Below, in pieces: positions 1-12,500 of a stretch of DNA of 64,000 nt. A program made the translations under genes and the position numbers. The stretch is from Smittia aterrima (lineage: Eukaryota; Arthropoda; Insecta; Diptera; Chironomidae): contig CP093829.1 of assembly GCA_033063855.1 (NCBI GenBank), positions 7,264,243 through 7,328,242 of the forward strand. The letters run 5' to 3'. Each line of letters starts with the position of its first letter. The stretch's first letter is position 1. The notes beneath the pieces were generated by a model that saw only the letters and a program-made list of their open reading frames with translations, was not told the origin of the DNA and made no database searches.

Positions 1-382
1 TTTAATCATTTGCTTTTACTTCTCGTTAAATATTCAAATGAAAACTTATGAGTTTCCAAAGTAAGTGCAGAAGCTTCCGGCTAACAAATCCCTTCATTAC
101 AATGAAAGGTTCCAATCCCATTAAGCGACAAATTGAATCCATTGATCAGCTCAACATTGTAAATCGCTTTCCAGGGAAAGTTGAAATTAAGCATCATTGA
201 GAGTGATTAATCGAATGATTTTAACTTCACGTGGAAATTGATGAAGAATTCAATTATCTGATAATCTCCGGTAAAATCACGTTCAGTTCCATTTAAAGAC
301 GACGAAGCTTCTTTTGTTTCTAACTTCGCAATATTTCATTTCTCGTAAAAATTCATTAATTATCCTTGTCATACTCGCTCAG
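1..382 (+). other. Intron tail upstream of the first visible RhoGEF exon
   Basis: AT-rich sequence with no convincing open frame, ending in a pyrimidine-containing acceptor. It is read as the 3' part of an intron that starts outside the window. Confidence 0.6.
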
Positions 383-562
383 GTTCTACAACGGATCGAT
401 GACGTGACATTGATGTGTGAGAAGCGGATTGTGACGTTGAAGAAATTAGCAACAAAGCCAACGAGACCAGTTCAAACTGTGACCCCTGAGCCAGCAGTTC
501 CTTTACAACCAAACACTGGAGCGCCGTATCTTCTGAGGCATCGCAAGGGTTCAGCTCAAAGG
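383..562 (+). CDS. RhoGEF exon: post-spectrin linker
   Basis: An internal exon of 60 codons, phase 0 at both ends. It has an acceptor CTCGCTCAG before 383 and a donor GTGAGT from 563. It encodes a helical start (VLQRIDDVTLMCEKR) and then a proline-rich stretch (PTRPVQTVTPEPAVPLQP). This fits the end of the spectrin-like region of MCF2L/Trio-type GEFs and the linker to the DH domain. It can splice in frame to 11721, skipping the 9335 exon. The CRAL-TRIO and earlier spectrin exons are not in the window. Confidence 0.75.
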
Positions 563-3500
563 GTGAGTAAAAGCATCAACCACATTTAATTAAGTTTCTC
601 TCTCGTCTCGGGATGCAAATTATAATGTTTTTCTGCGTATAATCTTTATTGGTCGATGATTAATGAGCCTCGGGCGGCCTTTAATGGTTTTTTGATACAT
701 TTATTCAACGACGAATCTTAAAGAAGCTTTAAAAGTTTGTGTAATGTGGAAGTTGTTAGAATTACCTAAACTTGCGGACAAATTGATTTATCATACCCAA
801 AGGAAGTGAAGTCTCACAAGCAAAACAAAAACAGACAATGGACAAGTTTCACTTTTTAAAGATGCGAAGAACATTTCGCTTTAAAAGCACAGAAAGTAAA
901 ATCACTTTTGATGTTCGTCGTCGCTGTCGTCAGTGATTTTAATCAAACTACGGAAGAAATGGAAATTAAATTTGCTCGTCGTTCCAGCTCGACACAATAA
1001 TTTCTTGATGTGATTTTTGTCGTCAGCGGACACAGGAAACCTAAGTGAGTTTTAATTTGCTTTTTTTTGTTTCGCACAAACAGAGTTTATTACTACTCGA
1101 AGGCGAGGAGATTCCACTTGAGAATAGATTGCTCCCTTGTTATGCAATTTCGAATTTGTTAATGTCAGTGTTGTTGATTACGAGAGTGGCGCTCATTGTG
1201 TCATCTTTTGTCTTCCAGCATAATCATAACTGAAACAGAAAGTTCCCAGCCAACTACGCGAAAAATTAAATTAAGTTCTTCGTGTGAAACTTCCTTGTTT
1301 GAAGATGATTTACGATGAACGCTGATAAGTCATCTCTCTCTTGTTAATGTTTTTTTGGTCTGCCAGGTGCCGAGCAAGCCCTAAGGTAGATTATATTACA
1401 TAAAGTCTGTTGCCAGAGAAGGTTTCTTACTTTCAAAATAAATTATTGACTCGCGGCTGATGATTTCTGACATCGCAGTAAAAACATTCTCACAATTAAT
1501 TGATTTAATCGCTCGAATTTGTGTACATAATTATTAGTAATTTACGCACCTTCTGTTGATCTGATGTGGGAAACGGAAGAAAGAAAGAGAAGAAAGATTT
1601 GACTTTCTCGACCCAGTTGACCATCAGCGTTGTCTCTTTAAATTTTCCGGTTTGCAATTTTTGATGCTCGAGAATGAAAACGAACTTAAAGATCATCAAA
1701 AAAGACCTGACAACTCCGTTAAGAAAGCGAACAAACAAAGTAGAACACACATAACATTTCTTGAGGAAATAAACTTTTTTCTTTCCGAACAAATATTATG
1801 AAAAGTAAATCAAAGTTTTCGGTTCCATAATTTCTAATAACGACAATAAATTTATGTAAGAACTCAATGACCGACATCAAATACAAAATATCCACCCAAA
1901 CGTCATAATTACTGACGAGAAAGTTGATTGCACGCGAGTTGAATTGTAAATTGAAAATTGTAAGAAAAAGAAACAAAATTAATTCGTAGTACGTGGCGAG
2001 CTCTGGGTCCATTAACGAGCGTGTCAAGTTGTGATTGCCTCACTCAAGTTGAACAATGTTTGTTTTGGTATTTTAAGAGTGTCAAATTAAATTGTGGAGA
2101 CACACACTTGATTAATTGGCATTAAAGCTCTGAATAAGAGATCTAACTTTTTAATTGCTCAATCTTCTTATGAAGCTAAAAGTTTGCCAGATAAAATCGA
2201 CTCTTTGCTTTGATTGATCTTCTTTGTAATTATTCCTCTCGCAATCTCGAGGGAACTTAAGGTTAATTCGATTTGTTTTCGCACTCATTCATTTGAGTAG
2301 CCGCTTCGTTGCTTCTTGAATGTAAAATTTAATTAGTTCAAACTGAACCGTAACACGATAATTTAAGTAATTTCATTATTTTGGGGAATGACCGAGCAGG
2401 GAAGAAGTTTGCTAACGGAGCTCAGACACTTCTATTCATCGATCTTCCTGCTCAATTGAGTTCTAATGATCGGCGATTACTTCTTTCTTACCGACACAAA
2501 TCAAAGATTTAATTGTAGAAACGTTGTCGAACGTTTCATTTCCTTCGATGCTATTTCCAGTTATGCAATCAAATTGTGGTGAATGATAATCAATGTTTCT
2601 TATTCTTCGCAAAGTCTTGAAACCAGGTTTTGCTTAGAGAAATTCTCTCGGAATTAGAATTAATAGTTAATTGCTGTCTAGCTGTTTTGCAGCCAATGGA
2701 GAACATTAAAAGAAAAACTTTTGCTTCTTTAGTAAACGGAGATTTTTAGCAAACAATAAATTTTCTGAATCGTTCTATTTGCAGAGTTAAGAAGTCCACT
2801 AAACAAGAGACTCAAGTAAAGATTGAAATTGATTCAATGTAAATAAAGTTTCAGTAAAATTATGTTGTCAATCTAAAGTATTTAGCTCTGTAAACATCAG
2901 ATCATTTGTTAAGTAACAGATGAGAAGACACATTAGCGAAACTCAGTTAGCGTTGAATTCGACAACAGAATTTCCTATCAAGCAGCAAAGCGAATAGCTG
3001 AACAAGTCAAGGAACCGTAAGAGAGAGTTCCTTAGAAACATTTTGCCGTTCAAAAATAAAATTGTTGACATCAAACATGTTCTGAGAGACTCCAAAAGTT
3101 CCCAAGAAGGAAATCGTGTTTGATTTCGGAACAACTCAAAAGATTTCACGCATCGTGATTCCGGACTTCTTATTTTACTTCTTTCGTCTATGAATCGAAT
3201 GCTTCGCAAACAAATCTTTGCGTTTTTATTTGTTTCCGCCGTTGAAAACGTTGCTTAGGATGGGCTTCCGATAAACTTTTCGACATCGGATCAATTTCAA
3301 CTTGATTGATTCGATTTTGTACTTCGATGGAGCTTCAATAGGCTGTAGATATAATGATTGATTCTAAGCGAGAACGTCGTGACATTGAAAAAGTTCGTTT
3401 AACTTCCACAACTGTTTCTGCCAATTTAATAACTCTTATCCATTCTCTTCAGCAACAGAGATGGAAGGAATTTGCGTTATCACGTCCCAATTCTGAAAAA

Positions 3501-6500
3501 ATCTTGTTCTGCCAACTTAGAAAAGCAGAACGTCTTTCACGCTCGATCGAGCAGTTTATTCTTGAGCTCTCTGTGGGGATAAATGTAGGTCTCGCTTGAT
3601 TAAATTGCGCAACATCAGTAACACCGTCACCTACATTGTTATTGTTAGTTCATAAACCGGTCAGCGAAAGAAGAGAAAAAATTCTTGAGGTTCGAACAGA
3701 TTAGCGTCGATGCAACTGTAACAGTTACATAATGTGCTTTCCTCTTCTTCTCATTGAATGCCTTCGAGGAATTTAAAAGAAATCCCGAAAAGCGGATGTT
3801 AACTCGCTCATCTCAAATCTCGAAGGGAAAAAGTTTTAATTCGTAAAACGTAAAACGATTAGTTTCGTTGATTCGTTGTGTCATTGTAGAGTCGAGGTAA
3901 GAAAAAAAAAATTGTCATTGGGAAGCTTGGGCCTTACGTGAGCGGATGAGAGTCCACGCTGAATCACAATGACGTGTAGCTAATCTAATAATGATGACAC
4001 CTTGATGACCCACGGAATGATATGAAGCGAGGGAGAAATTTAAACTTAATTGAGTAATTTTCATGTGCTTTCTTCCACTACGGAAGTAATTGAAGAGTTG
4101 TGTTGCATAATGGCAACAAGCTGATGCCATGAGAACGTTAGAATGTAGGTGAACGCAAAACAGGTTCGAGACGAGATTATATAACGAATAAAGTCTTTAA
4201 ACAGTTGCACAAGAGGAGAACTAAAAAAAATTCTTGTTTATTCCGTTCTCGACATGCACTTTTAATAGTTTTTCTTTCTCCTTGTGGTTCTTAATGATGC
4301 AGATGTGGGTCGTTGCTTTACGACTGGAAATTCTCGAAATTTATTGAAATCACCGCCTCAGAACTTTTTATAAACTAATGGATACGTTTGGACGTAATGG
4401 ACTGAAGTGGATTCGGGTGGCGCGTTTGTGATAATGAAAACTCAATAATCATTCCTCAAAGTGATAAAAGCAATTTGCTTTATGGCGATCGAAATGTGAA
4501 GAAATATCGTTAATGTGCCCTCATAGCTAAAGCAAAGAGATAATTCGTGGATCTATCGAGAATTGGGTCAATGGGCTTCTTCGTTTCGTTGCTCTCGTTA
4601 TATTTGGAAAAACATTAAAGTTCGTTTCGATACAACAATGAATCTTCGTTTCTGGAGTAAAAATATTAAAGTTCAAGTTGATTTTCGGGAAATGAGAGCA
4701 ATTGTTGAATTGAAATCAGAAAATCTTTTGTTGATTAATTGCGATCTAAGCCAATAATCCATAAAATTATTCGACTCGACCCGAATTCTCAATTCGCGCT
4801 TCTCGAAATGCAATTTCTCACTAAAAGCTTTAGCTTGATTTTATTTTTTTGTGATGCAAGTTGATTTATGAAAAGCATTTCATTATCTCTTTGATGAATT
4901 AAAACGCTGAACATGTGAAACAAGAGAATGGTTACATGAGAGTACAGCGACTCGATGCAATTTTCTGTTGATGGACGTCCCATCTGCTACCATGTACGAC
5001 GATTACATTGTCTACAGCCTAAAACAGATTTGGCATTTTCGTTCGAAACGTCGCATTGGAATTTAATGGAATTTCAAGTCTCCATTAGTTTGTTTTGTCA
5101 ACAACCGCAGAAATTTCGCGACTCTCTGTTGAAAAAGTTGCTCATAAGCTGCTTTCTAGAACCAGCATCAGGTCGACAACTTTCAGAGAAAGATCTTCGA
5201 GCGTGTCGATGCTCTGAATGTCGGTCATCGATGCGATTATCACGTTAATTATATTCACGGCGCTTCGTCCGCCACACGTAAAGCTAAACCAAGAAGTAAA
5301 AGTTTTATTCGTCGCGAGATTACCCGAGCAAGACGACGTCGGCGTATTTTCAAGTATTTCGTCCGTTCTCTTGTTTGACTACAAAAGGAAAACTTTCAGA
5401 GCTTCGATAACTTCTTCTTGAATGCATTTTACCTTGAAAATAAATATCAAACTTTTTACTTTGTTTGGTAGACAAAGCTCTCCCACAACTTCTAAAATTA
5501 ATTGACACGAGCATTTGATATTTTTGAAAATGTTAAAACTTTATAAACTAAGAAATCTTTTTTGAAAGGTTAATTAAAAGCTCATCATTTTAAATGAGTC
5601 ATGTCGAGTTGGATCGGAGGTTTAGGTCATTTAACTGTGATCGGATGAAGCGATGCTATCAAAAAGTTTGCATCTGCTTTCTCGCATTTTCCTAACTATC
5701 CGAGGAAAAAGCTGAAACTCGACGATTTAAGTTTCTAATGACTTTGAGCTCAACAAACATCGAAGACTCTTCGCCGGGGGTTTCCTGCTTGCGGCGTTTA
5801 ACTAATTGGCCAAAGTTTAATTTTAATTATTTCGCGGCTGCCTTCTCTCTCTAGCGAACAAAGGAAAATTTGTCTCACTCCGGAACTCATTGAAGTCTGA
5901 CGACCGAAATTTCCCTTTCGATTCAAAAAAGATCTCTCGTTTGATCTTGATGAAAAAATATAACTCAATGGACTTTCAATGCCAGTGCTGTGTTTAAATT
6001 GTGATTAGCATCGAAATGAGGCGCTTTCGATAGCGCTGAGCGCGCGTATCAGAAGGAAAGTTTAGAAACTCTCTGCTCTCTGTCTCTTCTCGGTTCATTA
6101 ACAAATTGTCGATTGATTAATCGAAGAAGAGTTTTTAAATTAAACTAAAACTTCGAGAAGATTCACCACGGGATCAGAATTTTTTCCGCCAAGACTTTCG
6201 ATTTCGCGAGATGATTAATAGACGAGAGTGCTTTATGGGAATCAACTCAAACTCGAGTCACAATGGATGATTCTAATTATGAGTCGAAACATTGAAAGAT
6301 GCTTTAACCATGTGAACTCGTTTTTCACAATCATCTCAAAAACTTTCCCGATGACGCTCTGTGAGAATAACTTCTCATTATCTAAGCCATCATCCAAGTG
6401 GTGCAACAAGCGAATGCAAATTGATTGCCTCAGCTCACGTTTCCAAAGTAGATTCTTGTTTTGGACGTTGCAAAAAAGAGAAAACAAATGAAAATTGTTG

Positions 6501-9500
6501 TTTACGATCGAGGAGATGAAGAAAAGATTTGCTTTGGGTATTTCACCGAAAGAAACAAATTAGAGCAGTAACTTGTCGTTTAAATTAGATCTAATTGGCC
6601 AACGGAACGGTCACCAGCGCTTAAGCATACCTTTCGTCTTATTCCAATTCCGAACCTCAAAGGAAATTTATTCTTCTTCTTCTTCTTAAAGTTATTGTTA
6701 TCCATTCATCACGATACACTTTACATTTCGTTTTTCGGTCAGTGGATGATGGTAAGGCACCAAGTCTAAGAAGAAGTTTATAGCATTTCGCGCTTCGCCG
6801 AGACTTATCAAATAAAAGCAGTAATCTGTAGAGTGGACCGTTAAAAATTCGTTTCACACGATTTCGACTTTTGTTTGCCATTTCTCAGTTTGCTCCGAAT
6901 AATTTTTTCTTCTCTCCAGCGAATGCAAAGTTTAAAGAGCTTTCAATATAAATCAAATTTACTTCAACACATGCTGAATACAGAAAATATGTTTCAACGC
7001 AGTATTACGAGGAAATATGTAATTTTAAAGAGAATTTCTTATCAAGAAATCAAACCACGCATTTGCCCCTCGGGTAACATCAAAATCTTTTAATTCCACG
7101 TTTTCGTTTCCGGATAAGTATCAGAGCGTGGAACTAAAGTTTATGTTAATTAGCAAAGCACTCAAGTTCGGGATCAAGAGGATGACACTTTGAAAGAAGA
7201 AGGACGAGGTCTTACTATAACTTCTGGGCGTCAAGTGTCAACAACAAACTTTTTGATTCTTTAAGAATTCAAAACAATTTCCTAGAAAAAAAGTTCCTTT
7301 ATTGATACAAAGTTGACACATCATCAATCACCGAATTACACAATTAACAACATAAAGAAAGAAATGATTCGATTACTGGGTCGATCGAAGTTACGTCGAT
7401 CTAATCGATGTTGTCACAGTTAAACAAGTAACGAGTAGAAAAACGAAAAAAGCCAAAAATGTTTAAACTTTAATTAAAGTGCAATCAGGCGAATACATAA
7501 AACCGCAGAAGTCAGTTAATTATATAAGTTTTATAGTTGTCGGTCGAAAAAGTTTTTTTTTGGCGGCAATTTGGCTTCAAATAACGCGAGTTCAGTTGAA
7601 CGGTATAAATCGTTTTGATAAGATATAAAAACATTGAACTCGAGCTCGTTAGCCGCAGAGATTTTAAAACCTTTTTATGACAATCCAGACGAAAGTCTCT
7701 GCCATCCTCAGAGTTCATTACGTAAACTAGTCTTCGGTGAACAGAGTTGCGAGATATATTGCATTTTATTTTGGATAATTACAATGTAATGAAATCTCTC
7801 CAAGCAGCGTGAGCTTGCAGCATTTTTAAAACAATTCAACTCTTCTTCGTTCACTTCCAAAATGAAAACGAATGCGATAAAATCAACTAAGGAAGGAATC
7901 AGATGAAATTAAAGTATTATTGAGTTAAAGTAAGTTTACTGTATGCAACTAAAAGCAAATAGCTCTCCGCGTGCTTCGGTCTTTTACACTTGCGGTACTT
8001 CGTGAAGCTCCGAGAGACTCGAAGAGAGTAAGAAGAGTCAGGCGAAGCGATCACAAGCCAATTTGATCGCTAAATCTTAATTAAGTCTACCAACACAGCC
8101 TTGGCTTTGGCTTTTAAGTAATGCTTTTCGCTCTTTCTCTTGCGATGCGGCTTCTCGCCAGTCCAAGAGTTTGTGGCTTTTCTTCTCGTTTCTTTTCTGC
8201 TTCACTTCGAATCGTATTCTCGGTATCGTCAGACGCGAGTGCGATCGACTTTAATATTTCTTTATTTACTGATCGTTACGATCGCTTTTGATCAATAAAA
8301 TAAATATTTCGAGAGTTGACTTTAATATTTTTGGCGACATTTATTCATTCGAGTGTGTTTGGGCGGAAAGTGAAAAGTGATGAAATATTTGGCTCAAGGT
8401 TTTCTAAACGATGAGTAAAATTTAATGGAAAAGACAAACACGGATATCGCGTGGACAGAGATATAAGTCAATCGCCAATCAAGTCCTTATACAAAAATAT
8501 TTTAAAGTTTAATCTGCTCGCCTACGCGGAGCCATCGCTTCTTCATCAAATAATGAAAACTTATCGAAGGCAAAAGTCTTTCGCACGCATCATCAGAAGA
8601 AAGCAAACAAATGGAGAAAAATATCATTCACATCGCGCATCACAACAATAGAGAAAAGAAAACTTTTGCGGGAAAATCTTTTAAATGAATTTTGCTCGTC
8701 GTCTTTTGTTTGCCTGGCGGCGGCGTCTGAACAAAAGTGAAAATTATAAGTGATTTTTATATTCATCAAATGTGTGTAAGAGTGAGATTTATCACTGAAT
8801 GATGCTTTAACGACTCAAATGATATGGTTTTCCGAAACGTGATTAAACAACATAAAAAGTTGCTCGCGATGCTAACAAAGACTTATTAATTGGACCATTC
8901 AAAAAAAAACCGCTGAGAGTCATAAAGTGAAATGAGAGAAACCGTTGATCATGGTCTCATACTCTGCGCTTTTGAAGCTTTTGTTAATTAGTGCGATGAT
9001 AAATGAAAGGTGATTGCTGTGTTAAAGTTAAACAATGTAAAAGTGCAATATCCACATTCTCAGTATTTCCATTGAACAAAAAAATGTGAAGTTTTTACTT
9101 TAAATATTTTAAGAAAGAAATTCAACCAAAAAAAATCTTAAAGAATAAAATTGGGTGCAATCATAGAACCAAATGCTAAAAATATCGAAAACGCGAAGCC
9201 ATTGAACTGCTAAATGATTATTGTAAAAGAATCTAGTGAAGTTGCCCGTTAGCGAAAAAAAAGAAAACATTTTTATGAGCGTTCAGTTCAATACTTTGTG
9301 AGAATAAAAGAAAATTCTTTTCATCGACGCAAATATGCCGATGCCAAATCAAAATAATAATCGCTCGAAGCCTAAAAGTAATAGCTTGAGTGCAATCAAG
9401 AGCGAAAGAAATGATTGTCTTGACGACGAGTATGCAGATTATGTGGTGAGGAATGATATTCCGGAAATGAAGTTGCTACCGATGGATTATGTGTCGAAAG

Positions 9501-12500
9501 CGGTTAAGCCAAAGTGCGCGCCGCCACCTCCCCCTACGATGAAATGTAACAAATGTGTGCCGGAGACTCCGTCAAAGTCTAACATGAAAGTAACCATCAG
9601 CGAGCCAGAGAAGTCTCCGCAAACAAAAGCAGAAGGAAAATATTCGATTTACAAGAAAAAGCACTCAATCTTCGGAGCTACAACTCCCGATGCTCCCGAG
9701 AAGCTGAGATATGTCAATGGCAACAAGAAGCAGGACGAAACGTCTCTGCCGGAACCGGCGAAAATAAAAGAGAACAAAAAGAAATATTTGATATTTGACA
9801 GCAAGAAGAGCACAAACAAATTAGATTCGATTCAATATTATTTTGATAACAAAAGTTATGAAAAATATGTTGACAACAAATTGTATGGCAAAAGCAATTT
9901 AAATGACAATCACAAGTCGTCGAAAGTTGAGGACGATAACGATGAAGCTTTAATGAAAGGATTCGAGAACTCAAACAGTTGGGAGTATCGGGACAACACG
10001 AAAACTGAATCGAGATTAAGATTTTTGGAGTCGAAGCTTGAATTACAAAACTCGGGAACATCAAAAAGTGATGGAACTTCAAGCGGCGCCAGTAGCTGCA
10101 GCGAGATTTCCCTTAAACGTCGTAATTGTCGTTTGAAACCTCAGATGAAGTTTACGACTTCAAGATCAATCGGCGACCTTTCGCAGAAAACGTGCCATGA
10201 CGTGAACCGAATTAATCAATTGTTCTTAAATGCGACACCATATCCAATCGCTTTGAGATCGAATTTCGAACGAGACAAGTTTAAAGTACATCGAAAAGTT
10301 AACGGAGACTCTGTGGAAATTGATGACCAACTTTTGACCAAGGACAAACATCACAACTCGCCAGCTACCAACAAAATAAAGTCGTCGCCATCTGCTGAAC
10401 ATCCATCTTCATGTGGTTTCAAGAACTGTACATTCTCAAACTGTCCCATCTCAAACAACTCCGCAGCAGCATCATCTGCGGTTTCTAACGAGAGACGTTC
10501 AAAGTTGGATGAGAAGTTCATTAAAAAATTTGAAAACATGCGAAAGCACTCGAATATAACGCCAAAAAACAACGAAATAACCGTGAACAAAGCGAGCATC
10601 AGCGTGAACGGCAGCAGCAATATCATTGTGAATGATATGAAAAACAATTTTACGCCAAACGCACAAGACGTCTTCATCAACGAGTCCAAGGAGAAAGAAT
10701 TCCATTCAAAACCGAACAATCAGAATAAAACGACCATAAAAATTAACGAGAGCTGCTTTGTGGTTGATCACAATAACGACGTGAAGATTAACAATAACGA
10801 GAAGAATCGAAATATTATCGAGTTAAATAGCGCGACCACCGCAAATTGGGATAAGAACATCAAAGTGAATAACAATCCGCAGCCAAAGTGCGACAACAAA
10901 GTCGACATTAACAACAAGATTCGTAATGAGGAGAACAGCGTGAAGATTTATGTAATCGGAAGTGACAGTGCATCGCCTACACCAAGCACGACTTTGTCAC
11001 TTACTTCGTCCCATGACTCCTCAGACTCAGACAAAGACTACGGTTACTTCGACACGAGCTCGCAAGGTCGCTCCTCCTCACCTGAGTTTGCTGACATGTT
11101 CAAAAGATTTCGACAAATGTGCAATTTAAATGCAAATCCGCTGGGATGCGATGGAGCAATGTTTTGGAATAATTCATACTTTGATGATGATGAGACCGAT
11201 GCACGAAATAAAAAGACTGACTACGCTTGCAAAAAATGTCATACAACAACGGAAGACTTGCAAAGCAATTACATTTGCATTTGTCGTAATCAGGTAAATT
11301 AGCTGTCGATAGAGAGAGAAGCAATTTCCGTTCTTACAAGAAAATTGATTCTTTGCTTAAGCACTGAATGTTCATGAGATCAATTTGATATTATGAAACT
11401 CGAGAGCGACTGTCATGAGCTGTGTATCGAGAAGAAAATATTTTTATGAATATTTAATTTCCTTATGCAATGAACGAGGGAAAATCATGCGCGATTTTGT
11501 TCGCAGAGATTGATTTTGGGAAACGAGAGGAAGGGGAGACTCGATTTGATTAACAGAACAGTAATGGAACAAATTAAATGATTAATTAGGTTTTTAAACG
11601 GAAAAGCTGTTTACATTTTGCTGTTTACTTTAAGAATTTACGTAAAATTTGCTTTCTGGGCGAGAGAATCATTATTGGACAACAAAGAATTTCTCTTTAA
11701 TTTTATTCTTCTCTTGTCAGGTTGAAAATTTCATCACGCGACCGTTGTCATATGAAGGCCCTTCAGACTCAGGTGTCAGTGTCAGTAGTGAATTCATCGC
11801 AGTCGACGGTGACAATTTGTCTCTCGCAACGCAAAGTGTAAGTCTAAAAAGTTCTGAATTGAAAACTTTCCGCTCGAGTTGAGCTAGCTTAAAACGTCTG
11901 AAATGTTTCTAAAACTTTTCAATTGTTTTCAAACTCTGCGCAAACGAAAACCTTTTTCACTTAATTCTCTTTTTCTTCTAATCGAATAGGATATTGAATC
12001 TCACAGACTTAAGCGTGGACACGTCCTTGCTGAGTTGTTGGAGAGCGAACGGATCTATGTCAACGAGATGAAGTCAATATTGACTGTAAGTGTTTTCCTT
12101 TTCTTAAATCAAATTTTACGTTTTCTCACCGACGCGTCTGCAAAATTTTAAAGCGTGTCTTCAACCTCAATGAATAAATTGCCGTAGATTTACACCTAAT
12201 CATCGCATTCAGAAAATGATAGCTATGCAAATGCTCAAAGTTTGCGCGAAACGAAGAGATTGCGTAATATGCAAATAATTTCCAGCGCATCGAAAATTAT
12301 TTCCGATATTCACGAAAAAAACAAAACAATTCGTAATCAAAATTCGCTACTCTAGATACATAGTTAAATGTTTTAATTGTTTCTTGGCTTAAAACCCAGA
12401 CAGAGTGTAAATGTGTTAAGCGAACATAACAATTCAGTTATCTCATTGAAAACTTTTCTTTCCACTTATCGTTCTCACGTCGATGATTTTTCTGACCACT

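Noticed and set aside
3680..4180. GGTTCGA words resembling a tRNA B box (near 3691 and 4163)
   Set aside because: No matching A box, acceptor stem or anticodon arm around them; no tRNA was found in the window.
9714..10719. Minus-strand 122-codon frames opposite the RhoGEF N-terminal exon
   Set aside because: Antisense shadows of a long real frame; Cys/Phe-rich composition comes from reversing Lys/Asn codons.
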